DNA of 64,000 nucleotides, from NCBI GenBank assembly GCA_964411125.1, contig CAYPJU010000005.1, forward strand, positions 62,001 to 126,000. Direction: 5' to 3'. Under the pieces are notes generated by a model that did not search any database, was not told the DNA's origin, and was given only the letters and a program-made list of their open reading frames with translations. Each line of letters opens with the position of its first letter. Position 1 is the first letter of the stretch. The stretch is from JBFIHF01 sp964411125. Lineage in GTDB: Bacteria > Myxococcota_A > Bradymonadia > Bradymonadales > Bradymonadaceae. A program made the translations under genes and the position numbers. Shown here piece after piece: positions 15,127 through 23,515 of the stretch.

Positions 15127-17523
15127 ATGAACCCGGTGCCCGTCGAGCTGGTGCTGGGGCGTGAGTGGCGCGACGACGTGCGCTACTTGAGCGAGCTGCG
15201 CCCGCATCGACCCGCCGACGCACGCCTGAACCTCGTCGAAATCTGCGACATCGTCGATCTGGTCGTCGATGGCACCAATCTCACCGCGGCGATCACCGAG
15301 GAATCGGTCTTCGGCTTCGTCCATCAGTTGATGGACGGTCTTTGGTCGATGACGGTCGGGCGGACGGAGAAGGTCGTCGTCGAGTTTCACTGCGAACCGT
15401 GGGAGCTGTGTCTGGTCGCCGACGGACAACAGTTGCTCGTGAGCCTCTACAGCGTCGACCGGCGACAACGCGTCGTCGCACACGACATTCCGGTCGATGG
15501 GGTCGCGCTCATCCGCTCGGTGGTCCGCGCCGCGGAGGAGCTGCTCGCCGATCTGCTGTCCATCTCGGAGCGCTTCGCAAGCGATCCGTTCGTGCGGCAC
15601 TTCTCGTCGGTCCTCGGGAAACTTCGGCGAGTCCACGACGTGAAGTTTTCGCCGCGTGACCTCGTCCCGAAGAGTCCCCGCAGCCTGAACTCTTCGACGA
15701 CGTCGGGGGCGGGGCTGACGGTCGCCTACGAGCTCAATGCCGGATACCACGGTCTGCGGCTCTACGGCGGCGAACAAGCGTTCGACCAGCACGCCCTTCT
15801 CGTCCCCGGCGAAATGACCGCGGAGTGGAACGGACGAACGCTCGTCCTCTGCGACGACTATCCGGTGCTGGTAGTCCGGGCGCTCCTCACGCGTGTTCGT
15901 AGCCTCCTGTCGCTGCTCGAGTCGTCGACCAACAGCTTCGTCTGCGACTCCGATCTGACTCGGCTGCGCCTCGACGTCCGTGGGGAGGGGGGGCTGTGGC
16001 ATGCGGAGATCGCCGCCGGCAACGGCAACGAGGAGATCGCGCTCGTGTCGCGCCCGAACCCGCTGCTCGACACCTTCCTGACGGTGGCCGAGATGATCGT
16101 CGCCGATCTCGTCAATGAGAACGAGCACCTGCAGTTGAACCAGCGGTTCGCCGACATCGCGACGGAGATCGAGGAGCTGCGGTCGTGGCACGCCGACTTC
16201 GCCGAAGCGAATCACTACCAGGAGGATCCGGAGAAATACCTCGTGGAGCACGGCGACCTGCGGCCCGTCCCGGAGGCCGAGCCTCGAACTTCGTTCGACT
16301 GGCCGCTCGCCGACGTTCGCGCGATCTACCCCGAGCTTCGATGGACGTTCGCCGAGCCCAAGATCAACTTCGGCGCGGTCGCCGCCACCGAGGACGACCT
16401 CTTCGTGCCTACCGATTCGGCGCTCGTCGCGCTCGACGCCGAGACCGGAGAGGAGCGATGGCGGCGCGCCGAGTTCGACGGCGCTGCGGTGAGCTCCTAT
16501 GCGGTCGCCGGAGAGCACGTCGTCGTCGCCGACGAGGAACACATGGTGCGACTCCTCGATCCCCGAACGGGCGAGGCGTCGCACGACGAAGCGGTGTCGC
16601 TCGGGACGCTCATCGTCGGCGCCACGGCCTATCAGGAGGGCGATCTCGTCATCGTCGCCGACTTCCACGGACGGATCGCCGGGCTGGGAGCGGACGGCGA
16701 TGTCCGCTGGCGGTTCGATGCGGGCCACGGGCTCCTCACCGGCATGGGGTGCGACGGGCCGGTCGCCTGCGTGATGTCGAGCCCCGGCTTCGTCCATGGT
16801 ATCAACCCGCTGACGGGTGCGGTGCTCTGGAAGGTGCGCCTGGGAGGGCTCTCCGACGCTGGCCCGTATTTTCATCAGGGACGCGTCTATACCTTCAGCC
16901 ACGACGCCCGCACCGATTCGCTCACGATTCACGCGATGTTCCCCTACACGGGGCGCGCGGCGTGGCAGGCGCGCTTCGAAGGGTCGCTGGCTGGTGAGCC
17001 CGACTTCGTCGACGAGCTCCTGATCTTTCCGCTGGAACGACACGGCAAGGTCTCGCTCGTCGGCGTCGACGTCGAAAAATCGTCGCCTGTGGAGAAATGG
17101 CGTCTCGAGGTGCTCAGCGCAGGGGTCGACCGCCCGACGCACGTCTCGACGGTAGAGATCGACGGAGTCCTCCACGGCGTCGTGCGCACCGATACGGCCG
17201 AGATCACCTGCTTCTCGCTGGACGACGGCGAGATCCGGTGGCGCGTCGAACACGAGCGTCCGGCCGACCTACTCTTCCGCAATCTCGACCTGACCCGCGT
17301 ACGCGACTCCATCCTATGCGTGGGGGAGCGAATGCAACTACGCGCCATCGAAGACGGACGGCTGCTGCACTCGTTCGGGGACGTGATGATCGCCCCGGAG
17401 TTCGTCGCCGTTCGCAGCGGCATGCAGGTCGTCCTCGGCGAGCGAGGCGCGGAGAAGAAAGACCCCGACCAGCTCGTCTCGTTCGCGATCGGGCATTTCC
17501 TCGCCCTCGTCCGGGAAGATTGA
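15127..17523 (+). CDS. PQQ-type beta-propeller repeat protein with duplicated N-terminal domain
   Basis: 798 residues, no signal peptide. The C-terminal half (about 400-798) is a propeller of PQQ-binding-like repeats: LVALDAETGEERWR, VRLLDPRTGEA, INPLTGAVLWK, ITCFSLDDGEIRWR. The N-terminal 390 residues contain two stretches that look like copies of one domain, roughly 1-170 and 190-365. Each has a WELCLVA or WHAEIAA type strand, an ALVSRP-like strand and a long helix (ELLADLLSIS, EMIVADLVNEN). A coiled segment links them to the propeller. PQQ-type repeats often act as protein-interaction scaffolds (as in BamB) without cofactor. Function unknown. Confidence 0.7.
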   Translation: MNPVPVELVLGREWRDDVRYLSELRPHRPADARLNLVEICDIVDLVVDGTNLTAAITEESVFGFVHQLMDGLWSMTVGRTEKVVVEFHCEPWELCLVADGQQLLVSLYSVDRRQRVVAHDIPVDGVALIRSVVRAAEELLADLLSISERFASDPFVRHFSSVLGKLRRVHDVKFSPRDLVPKSPRSLNSSTTSGAGLTVAYELNAGYHGLRLYGGEQAFDQHALLVPGEMTAEWNGRTLVLCDDYPVLVVRALLTRVRSLLSLLESSTNSFVCDSDLTRLRLDVRGEGGLWHAEIAAGNGNEEIALVSRPNPLLDTFLTVAEMIVADLVNENEHLQLNQRFADIATEIEELRSWHADFAEANHYQEDPEKYLVEHGDLRPVPEAEPRTSFDWPLADVRAIYPELRWTFAEPKINFGAVAATEDDLFVPTDSALVALDAETGEERWRRAEFDGAAVSSYAVAGEHVVVADEEHMVRLLDPRTGEASHDEAVSLGTLIVGATAYQEGDLVIVADFHGRIAGLGADGDVRWRFDAGHGLLTGMGCDGPVACVMSSPGFVHGINPLTGAVLWKVRLGGLSDAGPYFHQGRVYTFSHDARTDSLTIHAMFPYTGRAAWQARFEGSLAGEPDFVDELLIFPLERHGKVSLVGVDVEKSSPVEKWRLEVLSAGVDRPTHVSTVEIDGVLHGVVRTDTAEITCFSLDDGEIRWRVEHERPADLLFRNLDLTRVRDSILCVGERMQLRAIEDGRLLHSFGDVMIAPEFVAVRSGMQVVLGERGAEKKDPDQLVSFAIGHFLALVRED

Positions 17524-17554
17524 CGACCCTCCCTCAGTGGAAGGCTCGCCTCCC

Positions 17555-17583
17555 TTGCATCAGAGTCGGGCCACGGCAATAAT
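17555..17583 (+). promoter_or_regulatory. Possible promoter of the TRAP transporter operon
   Basis: TTGCAT (17555-17560), 17-base spacer, AATAAT (17578-17583), about 32 bases before the tatT-like start. Hexamers are imperfect; position and spacing are right. Confidence 0.4.
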
Positions 17584-17615
17584 CCGCGCCGACTCCCTCC
17601 GCGCGAGCCAGTTCG

Positions 17616-18545
17616 ATGAGACAAACCGGGTTGCCCTTGACCTTCGTCGTCACAGCGCTGCTGCTGACGTCCGGTTGCAGTTTGCAACGACTCACCGTCA
17701 ACCAGACCGCGGACGTGCTCTACGCCGGGCAGGTCGCGATGGAACGGGAAGGGGACACGAGGTTCGCGCGCGAAGCTCTCCCTGGAAACCTGAAGACCGT
17801 CGAGACGTTTCTCATGTCGAACCCCGACAACGAGAAGCTGCTCGAGATTCTCGCCAAGGGCTACTACTCCTACGCGTTCGGCTTCGTGGAGTGGGACTTC
17901 GAGAAGGGGCAACAGACCCTGGTGGCCGAGGCCGAGCTCAAGCGACTCAATCGGCGGGCCGTCGTGCACTATCTGAGAGCCCGGGACTACGGATTTCGAT
18001 TGCTCGATCGACCGGAGCTGAAGCAGGCGGCGATGGCCGCGGATCTCCCGGCGCTGCAGGCCGAACTCGCGAAGCTCGACAAGGAGGACGTCCCCGGACT
18101 CTTCTGGGCCGGCTACGGATGGGGCTCCGCGATCAACCTGTCGCAGGACGACCCGGACATGGTCGCGTCGCTGACCGTCGTCGAGACCATCATGAAGCGC
18201 GTCGAGGCGCTGGATGAAGAATATTTCTATGGCGGCGTCCATCTCTTCTTCGGAGTCTTCTACGGAAGCCGCCCCGTAATGTTCGGCGGCGACCCCGAGA
18301 AGAGCCGCGAGCATTTCGACCGCGCCCTGGAGCTCCACGGCGAGTACGACATGCTCATTCACTACCTGAAGGCGCGTGTGTACGCGCCGACGCAGCAGGA
18401 TCGGCAGATGTTCGTCGAGACGATGGAGATGGTCGCGAACCACGAAGATTTTCGCGAACACCCCGACGTGCGCCTGCTCAACGAGATCGCCCGTGAGCGC
18501 GCCAGGTTCTGGCTGCAACACGTCGACGAACTCATCTACGAATGA
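17616..18545 (+). CDS. tatT: TRAP transporter-associated TPR lipoprotein (TatT-like)
   Basis: 309 residues. Signal peptide with lipobox LTSGC then SLQRL, followed by a helical TPR-like body (LLEILAKGYYSYAFGFVEWD, GLFWAGYGWGSAINL, HLFFGVFYGSRP). This pattern, directly upstream of a DctP-type binding protein, is that of TatT, the periplasmic TPR lipoprotein of TPAT transporters described in Treponema pallidum (Tp0956). There it forms a ring that docks the binding protein. Its stop overlaps the region carrying the Shine-Dalgarno of the next gene, so the genes are tightly coupled. Confidence 0.85.
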   Translation: MRQTGLPLTFVVTALLLTSGCSLQRLTVNQTADVLYAGQVAMEREGDTRFAREALPGNLKTVETFLMSNPDNEKLLEILAKGYYSYAFGFVEWDFEKGQQTLVAEAELKRLNRRAVVHYLRARDYGFRLLDRPELKQAAMAADLPALQAELAKLDKEDVPGLFWAGYGWGSAINLSQDDPDMVASLTVVETIMKRVEALDEEYFYGGVHLFFGVFYGSRPVMFGGDPEKSREHFDRALELHGEYDMLIHYLKARVYAPTQQDRQMFVETMEMVANHEDFREHPDVRLLNEIARERARFWLQHVDELIYE

Positions 18546-18559
18546 CCGAAGGAGGTACC

Positions 18560-19561
18560 ATGTCTCGCAATGTTCTCTTCATTCTCCTGGTGGCGCTCAC
18601 CGCCTCCGCGTTCCCGGCGAGCGCTTTCGCCGAGGCGAAGCACGTCCTGAAGATCGCTTCCCTCGCACCGAAAGGTTCGAGCTGGATGAAGTCCTTCGAG
18701 AAGACGAACCGCGAGGTGCGCAAAGCCACCAACGGTGAAGTCGAGCTCAAGATCTACGGGGGCGGAGTGATGGGCGACGAGGGCGCGATGGTCCGAAAGA
18801 TGCGGACCGGGCAGCTCGACGGCGCGGCGGTGACCAACGTCGGGCTCGGGGACATCGCCCCGGAGCTCCTCGTCCTGCAGTTGCCGCTGCAGTTCAAGAC
18901 GTATGCCGAGCTCGACTACGTCCGCGACCAGATGTCGCCGACGTTCGAGAAGATCCTGGAAGAGAAGGGTTTCGTCCTGCTCCACTGGGGTGACGTCGGC
19001 TTCAACTACGTCTTCTCCAACACACCAGTATCGGTCCCCGGCGACATCAAGAAGACCAAGATGTGGGTGTGGGACGCGGACCCGATCAGCAAGTCGGTCA
19101 TGGACGTCGCCGGAGTCAACGGCGTGCTCCTCGGTGTTCCCGACGTCCTCCCGAGCCTCCAGACCGGGGTCATCGACGCATTCGGAAACTCGCCCTACGG
19201 CGCGGTTGCGCTACAGTGGCACGCGAAGGCGAAGTACGTGACCAACCTGAAGCTCGCGATGGTCATCGGTGGGTTCGTCATCTCGAAGAAGAGCTGGGAC
19301 GCGATCCCGGCCGAGCACCAGGCGGCGATCAAGGCGATCGGGCAGAAGAACGGAAAGGATCTTCTGTCGCAGATCCGAAAGGACAACCAGAACGCGATTC
19401 AGACGATTCAGAACTCGAAGATCGAGCTCGTACAGCCCAAGGAGATCAAGGCGTGGCTGGCGATGTCGAAGAACGTCGAGAAGAAGCTGACCGGCAGTCT
19501 GTTCCCCGCCGCGCTCGTCAACGAGATGAAGAAGCACCTCGCCGCGTACCGCAAGAAGTGA
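18560..19561 (+). CDS. TRAP transporter substrate-binding protein, DctP family (TatP-like)
   Basis: 333 residues with a cleavable signal peptide (FPASAFAEA) and the DctP fold from KIASLAPKGSSWMKSF to the C-terminus. MRTGQLDGAAV, LPSLQTGVIDAFGNSP and KYVTNLKLAMVIGGFVISK match family blocks. ATG 18560 follows a near-perfect AAGGAGGT. The conserved Arg that holds the substrate carboxylate in most DctP proteins (K-I-R) is here Trp (K-M-W, W169). The ligand may therefore not be a simple organic acid. Periplasmic; hands substrate to the DctQM membrane unit encoded next. Confidence 0.9.
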   Translation: MSRNVLFILLVALTASAFPASAFAEAKHVLKIASLAPKGSSWMKSFEKTNREVRKATNGEVELKIYGGGVMGDEGAMVRKMRTGQLDGAAVTNVGLGDIAPELLVLQLPLQFKTYAELDYVRDQMSPTFEKILEEKGFVLLHWGDVGFNYVFSNTPVSVPGDIKKTKMWVWDADPISKSVMDVAGVNGVLLGVPDVLPSLQTGVIDAFGNSPYGAVALQWHAKAKYVTNLKLAMVIGGFVISKKSWDAIPAEHQAAIKAIGQKNGKDLLSQIRKDNQNAIQTIQNSKIELVQPKEIKAWLAMSKNVEKKLTGSLFPAALVNEMKKHLAAYRKK

Positions 19562-19614
19562 TTCCCGGAAGCGACAATTTCCGCGGAGTCGATACGTAGC
19601 ACCAGGAACCTTCG

Positions 19615-20691
19615 ATGCTGCAGTCGATTCTCAAGCTCGAGGAGAAGTTGGCCGATCTGGAAGCCCTTCTCCTCGTTTTCTTTGTGCTCCTGATGCTGGG
19701 GCTCGCCACCTACAACGTTTTCTATCGAAACGTGCTGGTGCCGATTCAGGTCGCATCTCTCACCGAGGACGCCCCGTCGACCACGGAGCAAGCGACAGCG
19801 CCGGCGGCACCGTCCGGCGACGACGGCGCGTCCGACGAGGCCGCCGGCGACCCCTCGGGGTTCGGTGGGGGGTTCGGCGATGAGGGAGCCGACGACAGCG
19901 CCGGGTTCGGCGGTGGGTTCGGCGACGCGCCGGCGCCCGAAGGCGAAGCGGAGGATGCGGCAGGGTTTGGCGGCGGTTTCGGCGACGAGCCCACCGAAGA
20001 GGAGGCGAAAGAACCTGCGACGGGGGAGGCGACCGACGAAGCGCCAGACCCAGCGGATGGTTTCGGCGGTGGGTTCGACGCCCCGGAAGGAGCGGACGAC
20101 GGAGCCGACGGTTTCGGGGGTGGGTTCGATGCCCCGGCAGGGGACGGCGCGGAGGGATTCGGCGGCGGCTTCGAAGGGGGCGATACCGAGGGCCCCGATG
20201 GTGAGGGCTCGGCGCCGCCACTCACCGCGACCGACACGGCTGCCTACGCGCAGCCCGAACCCCCGTTCATCGCGCGGCTCATCGACGACCTGAAGATCGA
20301 ATGGATCGACGTGGTACTTCGACAGCTCGTCCTGGTGGTCGGCTTTCTCGGCGCGATGCTCGCGACACGTCGTCGCAAGCACATCACCATCGACGCGTTG
20401 TCGAAGGTCCTGAGCCAAAGGGCGCTCTACTGGTCCCAGGTCGTGACGTCCTTCGTGGCACTCGTCGTTTGCCTCGTCCTCGTATCGGCCGGAACGGATC
20501 TCGTGAAGATCAGCATCGAGTACCCCAAAGAGCTCGTCAGCTTTGCCGACGAATGGCACTTCCAACTCGTCTTCCCCATCGGTTTCGCGCTTCTGTCGCT
20601 GCACTTCGCGATTCGCATATTCGAGTCGCTGATGTGGGCGCTCGGTAGGGCGGAACCGGCCGAAGGCCAGCTCGAGGGAGGTCCGGCATGA
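19615..20691 (+). CDS. TRAP transporter small permease (DctQ) with GFGGGF-repeat insertion
   Basis: 358 residues, about twice the usual DctQ length of about 170. The first membrane segment (residues 17-36) is followed by an insertion of about 170 residues rich in Asp, Glu, Gly, Ala and Pro with six GFGGGF motifs (about residues 81-190). Then come the other three membrane segments, with the family motif RRKHITIDAL between two of them. Together with DctM it forms the transporter. The insertion would fall in the extracytoplasmic loop after the first segment if DctQ topology holds. ATGA overlap with dctM shows coupling. Confidence 0.85.
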   Translation: MLQSILKLEEKLADLEALLLVFFVLLMLGLATYNVFYRNVLVPIQVASLTEDAPSTTEQATAPAAPSGDDGASDEAAGDPSGFGGGFGDEGADDSAGFGGGFGDAPAPEGEAEDAAGFGGGFGDEPTEEEAKEPATGEATDEAPDPADGFGGGFDAPEGADDGADGFGGGFDAPAGDGAEGFGGGFEGGDTEGPDGEGSAPPLTATDTAAYAQPEPPFIARLIDDLKIEWIDVVLRQLVLVVGFLGAMLATRRRKHITIDALSKVLSQRALYWSQVVTSFVALVVCLVLVSAGTDLVKISIEYPKELVSFADEWHFQLVFPIGFALLSLHFAIRIFESLMWALGRAEPAEGQLEGGPA

Positions 20692-21977
20692 GTTTCGTTG
20701 CTGCTGGCCTCCTCATCCTTCTCGCGCTCTTCGGTACGCCCCTGTTCGTCGTCCTCGCGGGCATTGCGCTGGTGAACTTCGCGCTGTCGGGCACGGCGAT
20801 CGTCGTCCTGACCGAGGAGCACTACAAGCTCGCGACGAACCCACATCTCATCACGATCCCGCTCTTCACGTTTGCCGGGTTCGTCATGGCCCATTCCAAC
20901 GCGTCACAGCGACTCGTGCGTGTGGCGCGGGCATGCCTGGGATGGCTGCCAGGCGGCTTGCCGATCGTCGTGATCGCGACCTGCGCCTTCTTCACGACGT
21001 TCACCGGGGCTTCCGGGGTGACGATCATCGCGCTGGGGGGGCTTCTCCTGCCAATGCTGGTGAGCGAAAACTACCCCGAGGAATTCAGCCTCGGCCTCAT
21101 CACCTCCAGCGGCTCGATCGGGCTGCTCTTCCCGCCGTCGCTACCGATCATCCTCTACGGCATCGTCGCCTCGGTCAGCATCGACCAACTGTTCGTAGCC
21201 GGTGTGGCGCCGGGAATGTTGATGCTCGGCGTGTTGAGCGCCTACTCGTTCTTCATCGCCAGGAAGAACAAGGTGAAGAAGATCCCGTTCGACGCGGGTG
21301 AGGCGATCGCCGCGATTCGCGAGGCGATCTGGGAGCTGCTCGTCCCCGTCGTGGTCCTGGTGTTCATCTACGGCGGGTTCGTGACGATCGCGGAGGCCTC
21401 GGCCATCGCCGCCGTCTACATCCTGTTCGTCGAGGTGGTGATCACCAAGGACATCAAGTTGCTCCCGGACAAGGAGAACCCCGACGCCGACAACACGCTC
21501 CCCGTCATCATTCGAGAGTCGATGGTGATGGTCGGCGCGATCCTGATCATCCTCGGCGTCGCGCTCGGACTGACCAACTATCTGATCCAGGAACAGGTTC
21601 CGATGAAGATCCTCGACCTGATCCAGGCCCACGTCTCGAGCAAGTACACGTTCCTGATCCTGCTGACGGTCTTCCTTCTCATCGTGGGATGTCTGATGGA
21701 GATCTTCAGCGCCATCGTGGTCGTCGTGCCGCTCATCACCCCGATCGCAGCCGAATACGGTATCCACCCGATTCACCTCGGCATCATCTTCCTCGCCAAC
21801 CTCGAGATCGGGTACATCACACCCCCGGTGGGTTTGAATCTGTTCATCTCGTCGCTGGCGTTCGACAAGCCGGTCGTGAAGCTCTACCGGATGGCGCTCC
21901 CGTTCCTCTTCATCCTGCTCGGGGCGCTCCTCGTCATCACGCTGTGGGAAGACCTTTCGCTCTTCCTGATCCGCTGA
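20688..21977 (+). CDS. TRAP transporter large permease (DctM)
   Basis: 429 residues, about 11-12 membrane segments, the normal length for DctM. Family blocks include IPLFTFAGFVMAHSN, FTTFTGASGVTIIALGG, SSGSIGLLFPPSLPIILYG and the C-terminal LEIGYITPPVGLNLF. It carries the ion-driven transport pathway of the TRAP system in the inner membrane. Start overlaps the dctQ stop by 4 bases. It ends the operon begun by tatT. Confidence 0.95.
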   Translation: MSFVAAGLLILLALFGTPLFVVLAGIALVNFALSGTAIVVLTEEHYKLATNPHLITIPLFTFAGFVMAHSNASQRLVRVARACLGWLPGGLPIVVIATCAFFTTFTGASGVTIIALGGLLLPMLVSENYPEEFSLGLITSSGSIGLLFPPSLPIILYGIVASVSIDQLFVAGVAPGMLMLGVLSAYSFFIARKNKVKKIPFDAGEAIAAIREAIWELLVPVVVLVFIYGGFVTIAEASAIAAVYILFVEVVITKDIKLLPDKENPDADNTLPVIIRESMVMVGAILIILGVALGLTNYLIQEQVPMKILDLIQAHVSSKYTFLILLTVFLLIVGCLMEIFSAIVVVVPLITPIAAEYGIHPIHLGIIFLANLEIGYITPPVGLNLFISSLAFDKPVVKLYRMALPFLFILLGALLVITLWEDLSLFLIR

Positions 21978-22012
21978 CCACGGCCGGATTCGGCGCCTCT
22001 CCTCATGACAAA

Positions 22013-22039
22013 GGGCCCGACTGAAATCTCAGCGGGCCC
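22013..22039 (-). terminator. Terminator-like hairpin of the minus-strand gene 22078-22380
   Basis: GGGCCCG on one side pairs with CGGGCCC on the other (22013-22019 and 22033-22039), and CTGA pairs with TCAG inside. On the minus strand it is followed by only a short T run (TTTGT), so it would be a modest terminator. On the plus strand it could also slow transcription leaving dctM. Confidence 0.55.
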
Positions 22040-22077
22040 AAAGCGAGGCGTTGCATTCGGCGGAAGCGAGTCCTTCG

Positions 22078-22380
22078 TCAGCACCCCGCCGGTTCGTCTG
22101 CGGGGAAGTTGCAGGCTCCATCGAAGAGCTGGCATTCCCCGTCGATCTCGCACGTAGCGGCGTCGCGGAGGTCACATGCGAGCCCGCACGATTCGCCCCC
22201 GGTCGACGAGATGTAGACTTCGCAAATCTCCGACGAGAGACACTGGTCGGAGCTGAAACCCGTACATTCGGCCGCGATTTCTTCGTTGGCGTCGAGCACT
22301 TCGACGTTCAGTTGGGGAAGATTCACACCGGCCCACGAAAGCATCGTGATGACAACCAAAGATCCCATTTCAATCAACAT
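22078..22380 (-). CDS. Small secreted Cys-rich protein, unknown
   Basis: 100 residues. A hydrophobic N-terminal segment (LVVITMLSWAGVNL) with almost no basic n-region precedes about 70 residues with ten Cys, such as CTGFSSDQCLSSEICEV, CGLACDLRDAATC and CQLFDGAC. The spacing suggests five disulfides. Not clearly related to the four paralogues at 6156-9291. Likely exported; function unknown. Confidence 0.6.
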   Translation of the reverse strand: MLIEMGSLVVITMLSWAGVNLPQLNVEVLDANEEIAAECTGFSSDQCLSSEICEVYISSTGGESCGLACDLRDAATCEIDGECQLFDGACNFPADEPAGC

Positions 22381-22633
22381 GGCGCGTTCTCCTCTGTGAC
22401 GTATCGAGTATTAAGCACGGCACGTGCCAGTAAAGCTCGAGGCTGGCGGAAATCTATTGAAGCTAATCTATTTCAATGGGTTACGATTGGCTTGGTGGGT
22501 CGCCTGGATCTTCGCCGTCGATAGGTGCGGCACGCGCGCCCCGGGCCGTGATCCACAACCATGGCCGCCGCCCCACAGGAAGTGCTACGGGTCGAAGCTT
22601 GCGCCCGCGCCGTTTTTCGGCACAGATGGGAGC

Positions 22634-23509
22634 GTGAGATTCGTACGCTCCATCTCGATCCTCGTGCTGCTCGCGACGATGATGTCCGCTGCCGCCGCCG
22701 TCGCTCAGGACAGGCACACCCTCAGCTATCGGAACGTCGTCGTTCTGCAGGGGAACCCGGTGTTGCTACGAGACATGGCCGCGTTCGACTACCGCTATAG
22801 GATGTTCGAGGCGGCGCACCCACTCCTTCGCAACAACTTCCTCGGCTTCTCGCTCCGCCCGACGCTGTCTCCGGGATTCGCTCGAGTCGGGGCGGGGGTC
22901 GAAGTCGCCCCGCTCTCTATCCTTCGCGTCGGGGTGGGGTGGGAGCGCGTCACCTATTTCGGGACGTTCGATCAACTGCAGTCGTTTCCCGATGCCGACG
23001 TCGATTACCGCGACTCGAACCTGCGTGCGCGTGGCGAGGCAGAGGAAAATTACGCCGCCAGCGGGACGGATCTTTCCGCGACCCTTCTGCTCCAGAATCG
23101 CTTCGGTCCATTCATCGTCCGGGACCTCTTCGAGCTCCACAAGATGAAGTACGATCTGCGCCCGGGAGATGCGTACTTCTACGAGCCGGTGCTCGATATC
23201 CTCATCGCGCAGGACGGGTGGGCATGGTCGAACGACCTCGATGCGCTCTACATCAGCCCGTTCGGACTGATCGCGGGACTGCGTTACAGCATCGTCGGCT
23301 CGCCCTCGGCCGAGGTGGCACCGACTCACCGTTTCGGTCCCTCGCTGAGCTACGTGGTCTTTCAGAATCCGGGCGCCGCGTTCGACTCCGCCACGATCTT
23401 CGCCCTGGTGAACTGGTGGTTGGGACACCCCTACCGCACGGGGGAGGACGTCTCGGCCGCCGTGCCGTTCGTGAGCGTCGGCTTCTCCTTCACCGGCGAA
23501 ATCCTCTGA
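22634..23509 (+). CDS. Outer-membrane beta-barrel type protein, unknown
   Basis: 291 residues from GTG 22634, the start that gives a clean signal peptide (VRFVRSISILVLLATMM, then AAAAVAQD). The mature part alternates short amphipathic strands rich in Tyr and Phe, such as FLGFSLRPTLSPGFARVG, LRVGVGWERVTYFG and GLIAGLRYSIVG, and ends in VSVGFSFTGEIL. This suggests a small barrel. The longer in-frame region upstream (from 22424) does not look like protein. Convergent with the next minus-strand gene, 6 bases apart. Confidence 0.65.
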   Translation: MRFVRSISILVLLATMMSAAAAVAQDRHTLSYRNVVVLQGNPVLLRDMAAFDYRYRMFEAAHPLLRNNFLGFSLRPTLSPGFARVGAGVEVAPLSILRVGVGWERVTYFGTFDQLQSFPDADVDYRDSNLRARGEAEENYAASGTDLSATLLLQNRFGPFIVRDLFELHKMKYDLRPGDAYFYEPVLDILIAQDGWAWSNDLDALYISPFGLIAGLRYSIVGSPSAEVAPTHRFGPSLSYVVFQNPGAAFDSATIFALVNWWLGHPYRTGEDVSAAVPFVSVGFSFTGEIL

Positions 23510-23515
23510 CGAAAG

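Noticed and set aside
22424..22633. N-terminal extension of the 22634 OM protein
   Set aside because: The upstream 70 codons show no protein-like features and a clean signal peptide begins at GTG 22634.
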